A DNA stretch of 64,000 nt from CALCNS01 sp964425745 (lineage in GTDB: Bacteria; Bacillota; JAAYKD01), in contig CAYRNW010000002.1 in assembly GCA_964425745.1 (NCBI GenBank), forward strand, positions 156,655 through 220,654, given 5' to 3'. The position numbers and the translations under genes are program-made. Under the pieces are notes generated by a model that did no database searches, was not told the origin of the DNA, and saw nothing but the letters and a program-made list of their open reading frames with translations. This document shows positions 63,764-64,000 of this stretch, in pieces (position 1 is the first letter of the stretch; every line of letters begins with the position of its first letter).

Positions 63764-64000
63764 GTGCGCCCGGTGAGCGCACGTTCTAATGGGTGAAAGT
63801 CCCGAACCCACCCGGTAGCGGGAAGGGTATAGCCGAACACCAAGGGTGTCCATCGTGAGGTGGAATCTGAAGAAAGGTGAAGGCAAATCTCTGACCTGAC
63901 GAACAGAAATTTCATTAGGCCGCAAATGAGGGTAAGACTCCAAGTCAAGTTGAAGCCCAATAGCTACACGGAATCATTTGAGGTAAATGAGGCAGGCAGA
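63764..64000 (+). mobile_element. 5' part of a group II intron (probably class IIC), truncated by the window end
   Basis: It begins GTGCGCCCGG, the group II 5' splice-site consensus, and continues with domain I landmarks: GGGTGAAAGTCCCGAAC, CAAGGGTGTCC, GGTGGAATCTGAAG and CCTGACGAACAGAAATTTC. The same order occurs in the Oceanobacillus iheyensis IIC intron as I recall it. Insertion directly after a terminator stem is the target preference of class IIC. The reverse transcriptase gene and 3' end would lie beyond the window. Confidence 0.88.

Noticed and set aside
63670..63960. Reverse-strand frames of 96 and 77 residues at the window end
   Set aside because: They lie antisense over the group II intron RNA and the permease end, with no start signals.

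Overview
The window looks like a chromosome segment of a Bacillota bacterium, probably an anaerobic clostridial or Negativicutes-type lineage of moderate GC. The evidence is an AddAB-type recombination nuclease pair, S-layer homology (SLH) segments in a giant exported protein, a DUF1846 protein, strong AGGAGG ribosome binding sites with frequent GTG/TTG starts, and many stem-plus-U-tract terminators. I cannot name the species from sequence alone.

Layout. Bases 1-27081 are the 3' part of one enormous forward gene that is already open at base 1. It encodes at least 9,026 residues of secreted-type beta domains: chitobiase C-terminal-like, FN3, Ig-like, PKD, CARDB and carboxypeptidase-regulatory-like. 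An alpha-helical island of about 700 residues interrupts them. A bidirectional terminator separates this gene from a reverse block (27142-31705) holding a UgtP-like glycosyltransferase, an ANT(6)-like nucleotidyltransferase, an HpcH/HpaI aldolase and two tandem M55 (DppA-type) peptidases. Forward rnhA and a Nudix/MutT gene (31815-32635) precede a second giant gene (32781-42728, 3,315 aa). This one has a signal peptide, SLH-like segments and three degenerate repeats of about 610 residues, each carrying a Cys-His-His-Cys motif. An S9 peptidase follows.

A reverse operon (44901-52363) encodes AddB, AddA, a metallo-beta-lactamase-fold protein and a glyoxalase I-like protein. It is divergent from a DUF1846 gene. 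Then come an MFS transporter (reverse), tRNA-Asp, a heterodimeric ABC exporter, an AAA/DUF4143 ATPase behind an operator-like dyad, a flavodoxin, and a three-gene ABC-2 exporter (ATPase plus two permeases) behind what looks like a leader-peptide attenuator. The last 237 bases are the 5' end of a group II intron, probably class IIC, inserted right after a terminator hairpin.

How the parts fit. The two giant proteins are the accessory surface component. The C-terminal domain of the first resembles the N-terminal domain of the second, and only the second shows wall-anchoring SLH segments within the window, so they may work at the same cell surface. The remaining genes are mostly housekeeping (RNA/DNA metabolism, nucleotide sanitation, detoxification, peptide turnover) or export systems.
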